From Pseudomonas frederiksbergensis (lineage in GTDB: Bacteria > Pseudomonadota > Gammaproteobacteria > Pseudomonadales > Pseudomonadaceae), in the NCBI RefSeq assembly GCF_017114915.1, contig NZ_JAAUOE010000002.1, positions 247,109-311,108 on the forward strand: a DNA stretch of 64,000 nucleotides, given 5' to 3'. This document shows positions 27,101-35,314 of the stretch, one piece after another; position 1 is the first letter of the stretch; every line of letters begins with the position of its first letter. A program made the translations under genes and the position numbers. The notes below the pieces were generated by a model. It saw only the letters and a list, made by a program, of their open reading frames with translations. It was not told where the DNA came from and did no database searches.

Positions 27101-28090
27101 ATGGTCAATGAAAACCTACAAGACACATCCCTTCCCCAGTGGCCCGAGGCCGCGCAAACGCTGATGGCGCTGATGCATGCCCAGGGCGAAGTGGCGCGCC
27201 TGAGCGAACGCGAGCAGCTGTTCAGCTCGCTGCTGGTCAGCGTCAACGCGGTGCTTTGGGCATTCAACTGGGAAACCCGTCAGGTGCTCTACGTCAGCCC
27301 GGCCTATGACCGGATTTTCGGCCGACCCGCCGGCCTGTTGCTGTCCGACTACAGGCACTGGCGCGACAGTATCTATCCCGACGATCTGGACTACGCCGAA
27401 CGCAGCCTGGCGCAAGTGCTGGTCAAAGGCGCCGTCGAGGACCGCGAGTACCGCATCATCGCCGCTGACGGCCAGGTGCGCTGGCTCAGCGACAAGTGCT
27501 TCATCAACCGTCAGGCCGAGCCAGGCCAATCGACAATCATCGTCGGCATTGCCGAAGACATCACCGAAAAGAAGCAGATGGAAACCGAACTGCAACGCCT
27601 GGCCACCACCGACGTATTGACCCAAAGCAGCAACCGTCGACACTTCTTCGAAGGCGCCCATCGCGAATTCGAGCAGGCGCGCCTGCAAGGCAAGCCGATG
27701 GCCTTCCTGCTGCTGGACATCGATGACTTCAAAGTGATCAACGACACCTACGGCCATCCGGAAGGCGACAAGGTGCTGCAACGCATTGCCGAGAGCGGTC
27801 GCGCGGCCCTGCGGCGTGGTGATCTGTTCGGACGGATCGGCGGTGAGGAGTTTGCCGCGGTGTTCCCCGGCTGCGCACCGGACATGGCCATGCAAGTGGC
27901 CGAGCGCCTGCAACGGGAGATTCAGCGGTTGAGCTTCAGCCATGGCGGCCAGACGTTCGGCATCACCGTCAGCCAGGGGCTGAGCAGCCTTACGCGAGAG
28001 GACGAAAACCTCGACAGACTGTTCGCCCGCGCCGATGCGGCGATGTACCAAGCCAAGCGCCAGGGCAAGAACCGGATAATCTGCGGCTGA
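27101..28090 (+). CDS. PAS-GGDEF diguanylate cyclase
   Basis: 329 residues from the ATG at 27101 (an earlier in-frame start is less likely). A PAS domain (about 45-165, ending VGIAEDITEKKQMETE) is followed by a GGDEF domain. The active-site motif is GGEEF and the product-inhibition site RRGD lies exactly five residues before it, so this looks like an active, feedback-controlled cyclase making c-di-GMP. There is no membrane segment, so it is cytosolic. It matches P. aeruginosa PA0290 by order after desA. With the EAL protein nearby it forms a divergent make/degrade pair around desA. Confidence 0.88.
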   Translation: MVNENLQDTSLPQWPEAAQTLMALMHAQGEVARLSEREQLFSSLLVSVNAVLWAFNWETRQVLYVSPAYDRIFGRPAGLLLSDYRHWRDSIYPDDLDYAERSLAQVLVKGAVEDREYRIIAADGQVRWLSDKCFINRQAEPGQSTIIVGIAEDITEKKQMETELQRLATTDVLTQSSNRRHFFEGAHREFEQARLQGKPMAFLLLDIDDFKVINDTYGHPEGDKVLQRIAESGRAALRRGDLFGRIGGEEFAAVFPGCAPDMAMQVAERLQREIQRLSFSHGGQTFGITVSQGLSSLTREDENLDRLFARADAAMYQAKRQGKNRIICG

Positions 28091-28102
28091 CCGACTTGCC
28101 AT

Positions 28103-28214
28103 GATCGTTCCCACGCTCTGCGTGGGAATGCCGCCCGGGACGCTCCGCGTCCCTTCGCAAGTCGTGACGCAGAGCGTCACAGGATGCATTCCCACGCAGA
28201 GCGTGGGAACGATC
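28103..28214. repeat. Long palindromic repeat element, copy 2 (well preserved)
   Basis: Ends GATCGTTCCCACGCTCTGCG and its complement CGCAGAGCGTGGGAACGATC, with nested hairpins GGGACGCTCCGCGTCCC and GTGACGCAGAGCGTCAC. It is the full version of the element at 6584-6688. It lies between convergent genes and probably ends both transcripts. Confidence 0.85.
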
Positions 28215-28222
28215 TACAAAGC

Positions 28223-29437
28223 CTATTTTTTGCGTAAACGCATCAACTCCGGCAATCCGATCTTGAGCAACCGCGCCGTACGACTCTTCGCTAACCCCTC
28301 GAGCCCCTCATGCTCGGTCAGGCGCGCCAGTTGCGCGGCCATGTTCATCACCAGTGCTTCGCGGGAGTAAACCCCGCCACCGAGCTGATAAACCGCTGCA
28401 ATCAACTCCCGCAGCTCCAGGGGCAAGCGCCAGCGGGTTCGCAGCGCCGAACCGTAGGCCGCGCCGAACTCGGCCAAGGCATCGCCGACTTCCTCCAGCT
28501 CATCCAGCTCACCGCCGGCCTGCTTCCACTCCTGCAAACAGCGCAGCAACGCCAGGTCGCCGAGGCGATGCAGCATGCCCGCGCAATAACAGCGCTCCTG
28601 ATCCAGATCCAGCAAGCGCGCCAGCGTCCGCGCGTATTCGGCGGTATGCAGGGACAACTCCCAATAACGCTCGGCATAGTCCGCCAGTTGCGGATCACTG
28701 AGCCGGGCACTGCGCTTGAGGGCGAGGCCCAGAATCAGGTTCATGCTTTGCCCGGTGCCCAAACGATGCAGCGCCTGGGACAGGGTTTGCACGGCGGCGC
28801 CATGATGCTGGGCCGCGCTGTTGGCGGCAGCGATCAAGACAGCGGTGACTTGCGGATCGGTGCGAATCTCGTCTTCCAGTCGCGTCAGATTGAGGCCATC
28901 GGGATTGAGGCTGCGCTTGATCGCCACTTCCACGTCGGTCATCAACGGCGCCCCGTCCGCCAACTCACGACGCCGCTCCAGGTACACCGACAAGGTCATG
29001 CCCGGCGCCAATGACGGCACCTCGCAGGACACCTCTTCACCGGCGTTCAGCAGCAAATCCTGCAGGCGCTGGGTCAGGTTTTCCATGTTCAAGGGTTTGG
29101 TCAGATACGCCGTCGGCGCCAGAGGCAAGGCTTCGCGCACGCTGGCGCTGTCATTGCGGTTGCTCATCAGAATGAACGGCAGCGGCGGATTACGTTTGCG
29201 CTGGCGAACGCTGCGCAACACATTCAGACCATCGACGCCGGGTAACTCCCAGTCGGCGATCACCAGGTCGTAAGGATTTTCCGCCAACAGGTGCAGGGCC
29301 TCCTGGCCATCGGCACACAGGTCCAGCCGTGCGTCGCAACGCACATTCAACAACACTTGCTTGAGCAGGTCGCGGGCCCAGGGGTCGGCCTCGGCAATCA
29401 GCACACGCGGTACAGCGGGTAACTCCACAGCAGTCAT
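28223..29437 (-). CDS. Response regulator with HDOD output domain
   Basis: 404 residues from the ATG at 29437, with GGAG seven bases upstream. An N-terminal receiver (about 10-130) has the acidic pocket (IAEADPWARD), phosphoacceptor Asp in LVIADWELPG and Lys in YLTKPL. An HDOD domain follows (about 165-370: TDPQVTAVLIAAANSA, ALHRLGTGQSMNLILGLALKRS, CYCAGMLHRLGDLALL). The typical HD metal pair is not kept, as usual for HDOD. The architecture signals through protein contacts rather than DNA binding. By order beside gabT it matches P. aeruginosa PA0267. No kinase gene is adjacent. Confidence 0.85.
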   Translation of the reverse strand: MTAVELPAVPRVLIAEADPWARDLLKQVLLNVRCDARLDLCADGQEALHLLAENPYDLVIADWELPGVDGLNVLRSVRQRKRNPPLPFILMSNRNDSASVREALPLAPTAYLTKPLNMENLTQRLQDLLLNAGEEVSCEVPSLAPGMTLSVYLERRRELADGAPLMTDVEVAIKRSLNPDGLNLTRLEDEIRTDPQVTAVLIAAANSAAQHHGAAVQTLSQALHRLGTGQSMNLILGLALKRSARLSDPQLADYAERYWELSLHTAEYARTLARLLDLDQERCYCAGMLHRLGDLALLRCLQEWKQAGGELDELEEVGDALAEFGAAYGSALRTRWRLPLELRELIAAVYQLGGGVYSREALVMNMAAQLARLTEHEGLEGLAKSRTARLLKIGLPELMRLRKK

Positions 29438-29524
29438 CTGCACACTCCAACGGCAATGTTTGCACCTTAGTCAATGCTGGCCATTCGATACAGCTCAATT
29501 GCCCCTGATGTGTTTCAAGCCCCA

Positions 29525-29552
29525 TAAAAAAACCCGCCGAAGCGGGTTTTTT
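29525..29552. terminator. Bidirectional terminator downstream of gabT
   Basis: AAAAAAACCCGCC-GAA-GCGGGTTTTTT is a near-perfect hairpin with A and T tracts on both sides. It ends gabT transcripts on the minus strand. Confidence 0.92.
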
Positions 29553-29573
29553 GTCGATCAGATCACAAACGGA

Positions 29574-30851
29574 TCAGAGCTCGGCGAAGCACTCTTCGAT
29601 GATCGCCAGGCCTTTGTCCAGTTGCTCGTCCGGCGCGGTCAGCGGTACCAGCACACGCAGAACGTTGCCGTAGGTGCCGCACGACAGCAGGATCAGACCT
29701 TTATCGCGAGCCTTGGCCACAACGGCTGCTACAGCCGTCGGGTTTGGCTTGTGGCTGTCACCGTTTTCGAACAGCTCGACCGCGATCATCGCGCCCAGGG
29801 CACGCACGTCACCGATCACCGGGTACTTGGCCTGGATGGCTTTGAGGCCAGTGACCAGACGCTCGCCGACTGCTTTGCAGCGATCCAGCAGGTGCTCTTC
29901 TTCGAACACTTCCATCACGGCCAGGGCTGCGGCGCAAGCGATCGGGCTACCGGCGTAAGTGCCGCCCAGGCCGCCTGGCGCGATGGCGTCCATGTATTCG
30001 GCCTTGCCGCACACGCCGGCCAGCGGGAAGCCGCCAGCGATGGATTTGGCGAAGGTGGTCAGGTCGGCGGCAACGCCCATCTGTTCCATGGCGAAGAAAG
30101 TGCCGGTACGGCCAGCGCCGGTCTGCACTTCGTCAGCGATCAGCAGGATGCCGTGCTGGTCGCACAAAGCGCGCAGACGCTGCATGAACTCTTTAGGCGC
30201 GACGTAGAAACCACCTTCGCCCTGCACCGGCTCGATGATGATCGCGGCGATGTCACGCGGCTCGGCGTCGTTCTTGAAGATGCGTTCGATGCTGGCGATC
30301 GAATCGTCGATGCTCACACCGTGCAGTTCATTCGGGTACAGCGCGCGGAAGATGCCGCCTGGCATCAGGCCCATGCCGGCCGAGTAAGGCACGACTTTAC
30401 CGGTCAGACCCAGGGTCATCATGGTGCGACCGTGGTAAGCGCCGGTGAAGGCGATCACACCGGCACGGCCAGTGGCGGCGCGGGCGATCTTGATGGAGTT
30501 TTCCACGGCTTCGGAGCCGGTGGTCACCAGCAGGGTTTTCTTGGCGAAATCACCCGGTACCTTGGCGTTGATTTTTTCGCACACTTCCACGTACGGCTCG
30601 TAGGCCAGTACCTGGAAGCAGGTGTGGGTCAGCTTGTTCAGTTGTTCGGTGACGGCGGCGATGATTTTCGGGTGCACGTGACCGGTGTTCAGCACAGCGA
30701 TACCGCCGGCGAAGTCGATGAACTCACGACCTTCAACGTCGGTCACGGTGGCGTTCTTCGCGTGGTCGGCGAAGATCGGGTGAATCTGGCCAACACCACG
30801 GGGTACAGCAGCGGTGCGGCGGGCCATCAACTCAGCGTTAGTCTTGCTCAT
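29574..30851 (-). CDS. gabT: 4-aminobutyrate aminotransferase
   Basis: 425 residues, full length for a class-III PLP aminotransferase. Landmarks are the substrate-pocket VPRGVGQIHPIF near the N-terminus, TGSEAVENSIKIAR (about 109), AYHGRT (about 138), the PLP-ring Asp in LLIADEVQTGAGRTG (about 235) and the Schiff-base Lys in FAKSIAGGFPL (about 268). It transfers the GABA amino group to 2-oxoglutarate, giving succinate semialdehyde for GabD. It lies 175 bases downstream of gabD in the same direction; the gap is large enough for a separate promoter. Confidence 0.95.
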   Translation of the reverse strand: MSKTNAELMARRTAAVPRGVGQIHPIFADHAKNATVTDVEGREFIDFAGGIAVLNTGHVHPKIIAAVTEQLNKLTHTCFQVLAYEPYVEVCEKINAKVPGDFAKKTLLVTTGSEAVENSIKIARAATGRAGVIAFTGAYHGRTMMTLGLTGKVVPYSAGMGLMPGGIFRALYPNELHGVSIDDSIASIERIFKNDAEPRDIAAIIIEPVQGEGGFYVAPKEFMQRLRALCDQHGILLIADEVQTGAGRTGTFFAMEQMGVAADLTTFAKSIAGGFPLAGVCGKAEYMDAIAPGGLGGTYAGSPIACAAALAVMEVFEEEHLLDRCKAVGERLVTGLKAIQAKYPVIGDVRALGAMIAVELFENGDSHKPNPTAVAAVVAKARDKGLILLSCGTYGNVLRVLVPLTAPDEQLDKGLAIIEECFAEL

Positions 30852-31026
30852 ACATTCCTCATTCGCCGCTCATCGGTCGGCGTGGCTCAAGGATTAAGTG
30901 GCGGGGAAGCAACTACGGCAGCATGCGATGATCGACTGCCACAGCGTTCCCGGCCACAGAGAAAATTCCGTTTGAAGCGCACAAAGGACAGCGCTCTCGT
31001 GCCCTTTGCGCTTGAAGCAATTGGAC

Positions 31027-32469
31027 TCAGATACCCAGGCAGAGGTATTTGATTTCCAGGTAATCTTCGATGCCGTACTTGGAGCCTTCACGGCCCAGGC
31101 CCGACGCCTTGATGCCGCCGAACGGCGCGACTTCGTTGGAGATCAACCCGGTGTTGACGCCGACCATGCCGTATTCCAGGGCTTCAGCCACACGGAACAC
31201 ACGGCCCAGGTCACGCGCATAGAAGTACGAGGCCAGACCGAACTCGGTGTCGTTGGACATCGCGATCACGTCGGCTTCGTCTTTGAAGCGGAACAGCGGC
31301 GCCAATGGGCCGAAGGTTTCTTCCTTGGCCACGGCAGCGTTATTCGGCACGTTGGTCAGGATGGTCGGCTCGAAGAAGTTGCCTTGCATGCTCTTGCCGC
31401 CCGCCAGCACGGTGGCGCCTTTGCCGACGGCGTCAGCAATGTGCTCTTGAACCTTGGCCACGGCCTTTTCGTCGATCAGCGGGCCAGTAGTGGTGCCGTC
31501 TTCCAGACCGTTGCCGATCTTGAGTTTGGCCACGGCCACTTTCAGCTTCTCGGCGAACGCATCGTAGACCGAATCCTGAATGTACAGGCGGTTGGCGCAG
31601 ACGCAGGTCTGGCCGTTGTTGCGGTACTTGGAAATGATCGCGCCTTCGACGGCCTTATCCAGGTCCGCGTCGTCGAACACAATGAACGGCGCGTTGCCGC
31701 CCAGCTCCAGCGAGACTTTCTTGATGTCCTTGGCGCACTCGGTCATCAACTGACGACCGATTTCGGTCGAACCGGTGAACGACAGTTTGCGCACGATCGG
31801 GTTGCCGGTCAGCTCGCTGCCGATGTCGCCGGCGCTGCCGGTCACCACGCTGAACACGCCGTTCGGAATACCGGCACGCTGAGCCAGTTCAGCCAGAGCG
31901 AATGCAGAGAATGGAGTTTGCGAAGCAGGCTTAAGCACCATGGTGCAACCGGCGGCCAGGGCCGGGCCGGCTTTACGGGTGATCATCGCGGCCGGGAAGT
32001 TCCACGGAGTAATCGCAGCGGTCACGCCGATCGGCTGCTTGATCACGATCAGGCGCTTGTCTGGCTGGTGGCCCGGAATCACGTCACCGTAGATGCGCTT
32101 GGCTTCTTCGGCGAACCACTCGATAAAGGAAGCGGCGTACACGATCTCGCCCTTGGCTTCAGCCAATGGCTTGCCCTGCTCCAGGGTCATCAGGCGAGCC
32201 AGGTCATCCTGATTTTCGATGATCAGCTCGAACCAGCGACGCAGCTTGTTCGCGCGCTCCTTGGCGGTCAGTGCACGCCAGGCCGGCAGCGCTTTGTCAG
32301 CGGCTTCGATTGCACGACGGGTTTCAGCAGCGCCCATTTTCGGCACAGTGCCCAGAATTTCGCCCGTTGCCGGGTTATTGACCTTGATCGTTTGACCGTT
32401 GTCCGCATCGACCCAAGCGCCATCGATAAAGGCTTGCTGGCGGAACAACTGGGTGTCTTTAAGCTGCAT
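31027..32469 (-). CDS. gabD: NADP-dependent succinate-semialdehyde dehydrogenase
   Basis: 480 residues from an ATG at 32469 with AAGGAAA upstream. It is an ALDH-family enzyme: ITPWNFPAAMITRK (about 150), FTGSTEIGRQL (about 225), general-base Glu in LELGGNAPFIV (about 250) and catalytic Cys in NGQTCVCANR (about 284). It oxidises succinate semialdehyde to succinate, feeding the TCA cycle. With gabT it forms the GABA catabolic unit. Upstream is an inverted repeat that may bind a regulator, and beyond it the tRNA-Arg gene, a neighbour kept in P. aeruginosa. Confidence 0.95.
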   Translation of the reverse strand: MQLKDTQLFRQQAFIDGAWVDADNGQTIKVNNPATGEILGTVPKMGAAETRRAIEAADKALPAWRALTAKERANKLRRWFELIIENQDDLARLMTLEQGKPLAEAKGEIVYAASFIEWFAEEAKRIYGDVIPGHQPDKRLIVIKQPIGVTAAITPWNFPAAMITRKAGPALAAGCTMVLKPASQTPFSAFALAELAQRAGIPNGVFSVVTGSAGDIGSELTGNPIVRKLSFTGSTEIGRQLMTECAKDIKKVSLELGGNAPFIVFDDADLDKAVEGAIISKYRNNGQTCVCANRLYIQDSVYDAFAEKLKVAVAKLKIGNGLEDGTTTGPLIDEKAVAKVQEHIADAVGKGATVLAGGKSMQGNFFEPTILTNVPNNAAVAKEETFGPLAPLFRFKDEADVIAMSNDTEFGLASYFYARDLGRVFRVAEALEYGMVGVNTGLISNEVAPFGGIKASGLGREGSKYGIEDYLEIKYLCLGI

Positions 32470-32623
32470 GTCGGCTTTCCTTAACAGCACCGCGGCCAGC
32501 GCGGAGCAAATTATGATTGTTGAAAGGCGCCTTAAAGGCTGCCGTCAGGGAAATCATTCACCGGGCTGAAGCACATAAATAGCGCACTGATCGAACTCGT
32601 GCGGTTCAGCACCCAGACAAGAG

Positions 32624-32641
32624 CGTTTGAAATCTCAAACG
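32624..32641 (-). promoter_or_regulatory. Perfect inverted repeat upstream of gabD
   Basis: CGTTTGA-AATC-TCAAACG (7-bp arms) lies about 155 bases before the gabD start, suggesting an operator. The rest of the 32470-32818 gap is otherwise empty: it should contain the gabD promoter on the minus strand and the tRNA promoter on the plus strand, and no gene was seen. Confidence 0.4.
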
Positions 32642-32818
32642 AATCCTAGGATCAAAGGGGGTAAAGGACAATAGGCTGTTCGAAAAAAAGAACGAAAACG
32701 CCGCATTTGCCTATTTTTTCGGATCAGCGTAGCAAACGCAGGTTACGCTTTGGAAAAACGCAGACGATTCAGCAGCATGGACGCCCGCAGCGCATATGAG
32801 TATCATGGCGCCCGCATT

Positions 32819-32895
32819 GCACCAGTAGCTCAGCTGGATAGAGTACTGCCCTCCGAAGGCAGGGGTCGTGGGTTCGAATCCCGCCTGGTGCACCA
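32819..32895 (+). tRNA. tRNA-Arg (anticodon CCG)
   Basis: 77 bases with encoded CCA. Acceptor arms GCACCAG and CTGGTGC pair fully; the D arm (GCTCAGCTGGATAGAGT), the anticodon stem CTGCC/GGCAG with loop CTCCGAA (anticodon CCG), variable loop and T arm (GTGGGTTCGAATCCCGC) are canonical. It reads CGG codons. A tRNA gene here, next to gabD, is also found in P. aeruginosa. Confidence 0.97.
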
Positions 32896-32911
32896 TATGT
32901 AGAAACGAGAA

Positions 32912-32942
32912 AGCCTCAGGCCGTTGGGTCTGGGGCTTTTTT
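32912..32942 (+). terminator. Terminator of the tRNA-Arg gene
   Basis: AGCCTCAG and CTGGGGCT arms with a 10-base loop, followed by a run of six T. Confidence 0.85.
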
Positions 32943-33077
32943 GTGTCTGAGATTCGGCAATTGCTGTCGACGCCTGAAACACCTACCTTATCCTGCGTTT
33001 TCCTCACGCTTTCAATATGGCGATCAACGCCAGATAGCGTATGCACCGGTGCGACCTACAAGAACTAAGGAAGTGAC

Positions 33078-34073
33078 ATGGCCAAAATGTGGATGATTCG
33101 TGGCGAGTCTGGCCGGTTATACGACGATTTCCGTGAACGCGGTGTCGCCGCAATTGGATGGTCACAACTCGCGCCGCTGGCCAAACCTGGTATGACGCGC
33201 AAGGAAGTCACTCGCCTCTACCAAGACATTGAACCCAATATCAAACCCGGTACCGCTATTTCAGGCGCCTCACAGGTCTGGCGCTTCATCAATGAAATTC
33301 AGCCCGGTGATTGGGTGGTGACCTACTCGCCCGCTAACCGCACCTATTTAGTGGGCAAAATCACTGGCGACTTCAAACACAATCCTGACCTGGCCGACCT
33401 CGGAATGTCACTGACCCGCCCGGTTCAATGGCAAGCTCAGGAAGTCGACCGCGACAGCCTGAGTGCTGCGAGCAAGAACAGTCTCGGCTCCACACTCACA
33501 GTCTTTGTCGTACCGGACTTCGCGCTCCAAGAGCTTAAAGCGATGGCGGCTGGAGATAAGCCGCCCGCGTTACCGCCGGCTGAAGAAGAGTATCCCGACA
33601 GCGATCCTCTGGCGGGCATGGAGAGTCTGGCTCTCGAACGCATCAAGGATCTGATCAACGCCTTGCCTTGGGATGATATGCAGGGCTTGGTCGCAGGTAT
33701 CTTGCGTGCGATGGGCTACAAAACTCAGGTCTCCCCTGCTGGCCCTGATCGTGGGAAAGACATCATCGCGTCGCCGGATGGATTCGGTTTTGAGAATCCG
33801 CGGATCATCGTTGAGGTCAAACACCGCAAAGACCAGATGGGCAGTCAACAAATCCGTAGTTTTCTTGGAGGCCGGCATAAGGATGATCGTGGGCTTTATG
33901 TCAGCACGGGCGGATTCAGTAAGGACGCCTACTACGAAGCAGAACGGGCCAGTGTGCCGCTGACGCTTTGGACGTTGGACAACCTCGTGCGTGCGTTGAT
34001 TGAGCACTATGGCCAAACGGATTCGGAGACCAAGAGATTGATTCCACTGAAGCTGACTTACTTGCCACTCTAG
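33078..34073 (+). CDS. Mrr-like restriction endonuclease
   Basis: 331 residues. The N-terminal 130 residues (KMWMIRGESGRLYDDFRERG, GDWVVTYSPANRTYLVGKI) look like a modified-base-reader-like domain found before Mrr catalytic domains. The C-terminal half carries the PD-(D/E)XK core: MQGLVAGILRAMGYKT, the Asp in GPDRGKDIIA (about 230) and EVKHRKDQMGSQQIRSF (about 253), all expected for Mrr_cat. It should cut DNA carrying foreign modification (type IV-like) with no methyltransferase partner, and none is adjacent. It lies right after the tRNA-Arg gene, a common site for acquired DNA, and its base composition looks less GC-rich than its neighbours. Confidence 0.85.
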   Translation: MAKMWMIRGESGRLYDDFRERGVAAIGWSQLAPLAKPGMTRKEVTRLYQDIEPNIKPGTAISGASQVWRFINEIQPGDWVVTYSPANRTYLVGKITGDFKHNPDLADLGMSLTRPVQWQAQEVDRDSLSAASKNSLGSTLTVFVVPDFALQELKAMAAGDKPPALPPAEEEYPDSDPLAGMESLALERIKDLINALPWDDMQGLVAGILRAMGYKTQVSPAGPDRGKDIIASPDGFGFENPRIIVEVKHRKDQMGSQQIRSFLGGRHKDDRGLYVSTGGFSKDAYYEAERASVPLTLWTLDNLVRALIEHYGQTDSETKRLIPLKLTYLPL

Positions 34074-34187
34074 TCGAGAGGGCCCATGACAGCGCAGTGG
34101 TTGATGATGTGGTGAAAGTTCTGACGCAACCTCCGCAGACGGCGACGCCACAAACCGCAGAATAGCGGCCACTCACCCTTGAAATGC

Positions 34188-34205
34188 GCCCCGATTTTTC
34201 GGGGC
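34188..34205. terminator. Hairpin downstream of the mrr-like gene
   Basis: GCCCCGA-TTTT-TCGGGGC followed after five bases by a run of T. It lies between the mrr-like gene and the convergent small ORFs and could end either. Confidence 0.6.
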
Positions 34206-34228
34206 CTGCAATTTTTGGATGAGTGTTT

Positions 34229-34441
34229 TCATCGACGGTTACGCTCCGCTTCAACCTCATCAATGAGTGCATCAAGCTCGGCAGATAGTGTTTCGGCAGG
34301 AATAGCCGGACGCGGGTCATTACGGCTGACGCCAATAGACTCACGTATTTCTGCGGCTCGTTGCTGATCGGCCAGGTGCGGCAGGGGGTGAGCAGCAGAC
34401 TCGTTATTCTGTCGTCCAGTCAAACTCGTCGTACTCATCAT
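34229..34441 (-). CDS. Small unknown protein with antitoxin-like C-terminus
   Basis: 70 residues from ATG-ATG at 34441. The C-terminal half (AEIRESIGVSRNDPRPAIPA, then a Leu/Glu-rich helix ending AERNRR) resembles the toxin-binding tail of many type II antitoxins (pattern ES..DPRP.IP). The N-terminal half is Ser/His/Gln rich with no clear DNA-binding fold, and no toxin gene is next to it. It overlaps the 3' end of the acidic ORF by 38 bases. It may be a decayed antitoxin or an unrelated small protein. Confidence 0.45.
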   Translation of the reverse strand: MMSTTSLTGRQNNESAAHPLPHLADQQRAAEIRESIGVSRNDPRPAIPAETLSAELDALIDEVEAERNRR

Positions 34442-34673
34442 CGTCTTCTTCGTCCTCGATCAACTCATCATCAAGAACGTCTTCCTCAAGATCCTCTTCT
34501 GCCTGCTTCGCCAGAAGAAACTCCTTACGACTCTCAGTCACTGCTCGCCGCAGTTCTTCACCCTTCACCGGGCAGTTGAGCATTTGGGCGATGCGGTCGA
34601 TTTTTTGGGCCACGGCATCCTCCAACGCATCGGCTATGGGCTGATAGTGCGCGCTTTCGGGTGTTGTTGCCAA
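34404..34673 (-). CDS. Small acidic protein of unknown function
   Basis: 89 residues if the TTG at 34673 is used; no earlier ATG exists in frame. A helical N-terminal half (ALEDAVAQKIDRIAQMLN, GEELRRAVTESRKEFLL) is followed by about 30 residues made almost only of Asp and Glu. Such tails are seen in DNA mimics, chaperone-like and anti-restriction proteins, and it lies near an Mrr-like nuclease. No family was recognised and the start is uncertain. Confidence 0.45.
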   Translation of the reverse strand: MATTPESAHYQPIADALEDAVAQKIDRIAQMLNCPVKGEELRRAVTESRKEFLLAKQAEEDLEEDVLDDELIEDEEDDDEYDEFDWTTE

Positions 34674-34693
34674 ATCGTCGGCCGCTGTTCAGC

Positions 34694-35314
34694 TCATTTT
34701 TTCTGCAATTCCTTGAGTCGGGCCGCGAGGTTTTCCTTGGGAAAGCGCTTGTGCAATGTCGTCATCAACGCTTCGGCGGCTTGGGTTTGTCCGACGTCTT
34801 GCAGGCGTATCACTTCACGTAATTGATCATCCAGAGACTTGACCGGCGCTGTGGCGCGTTTGCTGAGTTTTGCTTCGTCAGCCATTTCGCTATTGATCGA
34901 CTCACGCTGCATCGGTGCGGAAAACTCCGCCATTGGCGCAGCGGGTGCCGGAGCCGACATAGCATCGACCGGCTCATCCAGGGAGCGGGCAGTGGCTTCC
35001 GGTTTGGCGAGCGGTGCGGAGGCTTTGGGCGCAGGTGCGAAGTCATAACTCGGCAGTTGCTCCGGCGTGCGTTGCACCAATGCCAGCATCAGCGCCACGC
35101 CAACAAGGCTGGCGAATGCCACTTGCCAGCGGGGTTGTTGGCAGGCGTGGAGCCAGCGTTGCCACAGGTTTGGCTTGGGCCCCGGAGCTTCGCGGTGTGC
35201 GGCGGCGAGGATGAAGGCGTCGAGGTGCGCCGGTGGTTCGCCGCTGCTGTGGTCGCGGAAGTGCTTGAGCACTTCTTCGTCGGGCGATGGCGGTGTTTGT
35301 TTGGCGTCAGTCAT
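34694..35314 (-). CDS. Putative anti-sigma factor, single-pass membrane protein
   Basis: 206 residues. A cytoplasmic N-terminal segment (DEEVLKHFRDHSSGEPPAHLDAFILAAA) resembles the start of short anti-sigma domains. One membrane helix (VAFASLVGVALMLALV, about 70-86) is followed by a Pro/Ala-rich periplasmic linker and a C-terminal helical part (SLDDQLREVIRLQDVGQTQAAEALMTTLHKRFPKENLAARLKEL). It overlaps the sigma-factor gene by 4 bases, as anti-sigma genes usually do. It would hold the ECF sigma at the membrane until an envelope signal arrives. No CHCC zinc motif is seen. Confidence 0.7.
   Translation of the reverse strand: MTDAKQTPPSPDEEVLKHFRDHSSGEPPAHLDAFILAAAHREAPGPKPNLWQRWLHACQQPRWQVAFASLVGVALMLALVQRTPEQLPSYDFAPAPKASAPLAKPEATARSLDEPVDAMSAPAPAAPMAEFSAPMQRESINSEMADEAKLSKRATAPVKSLDDQLREVIRLQDVGQTQAAEALMTTLHKRFPKENLAARLKELQKK

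Noticed and set aside
32819..35000. tRNA-integrated island with attachment-site repeat
   Set aside because: I looked for a second copy of the tRNA 3' end downstream and found none, and no integrase gene is present, so only an unusual neighbour gene is reported.
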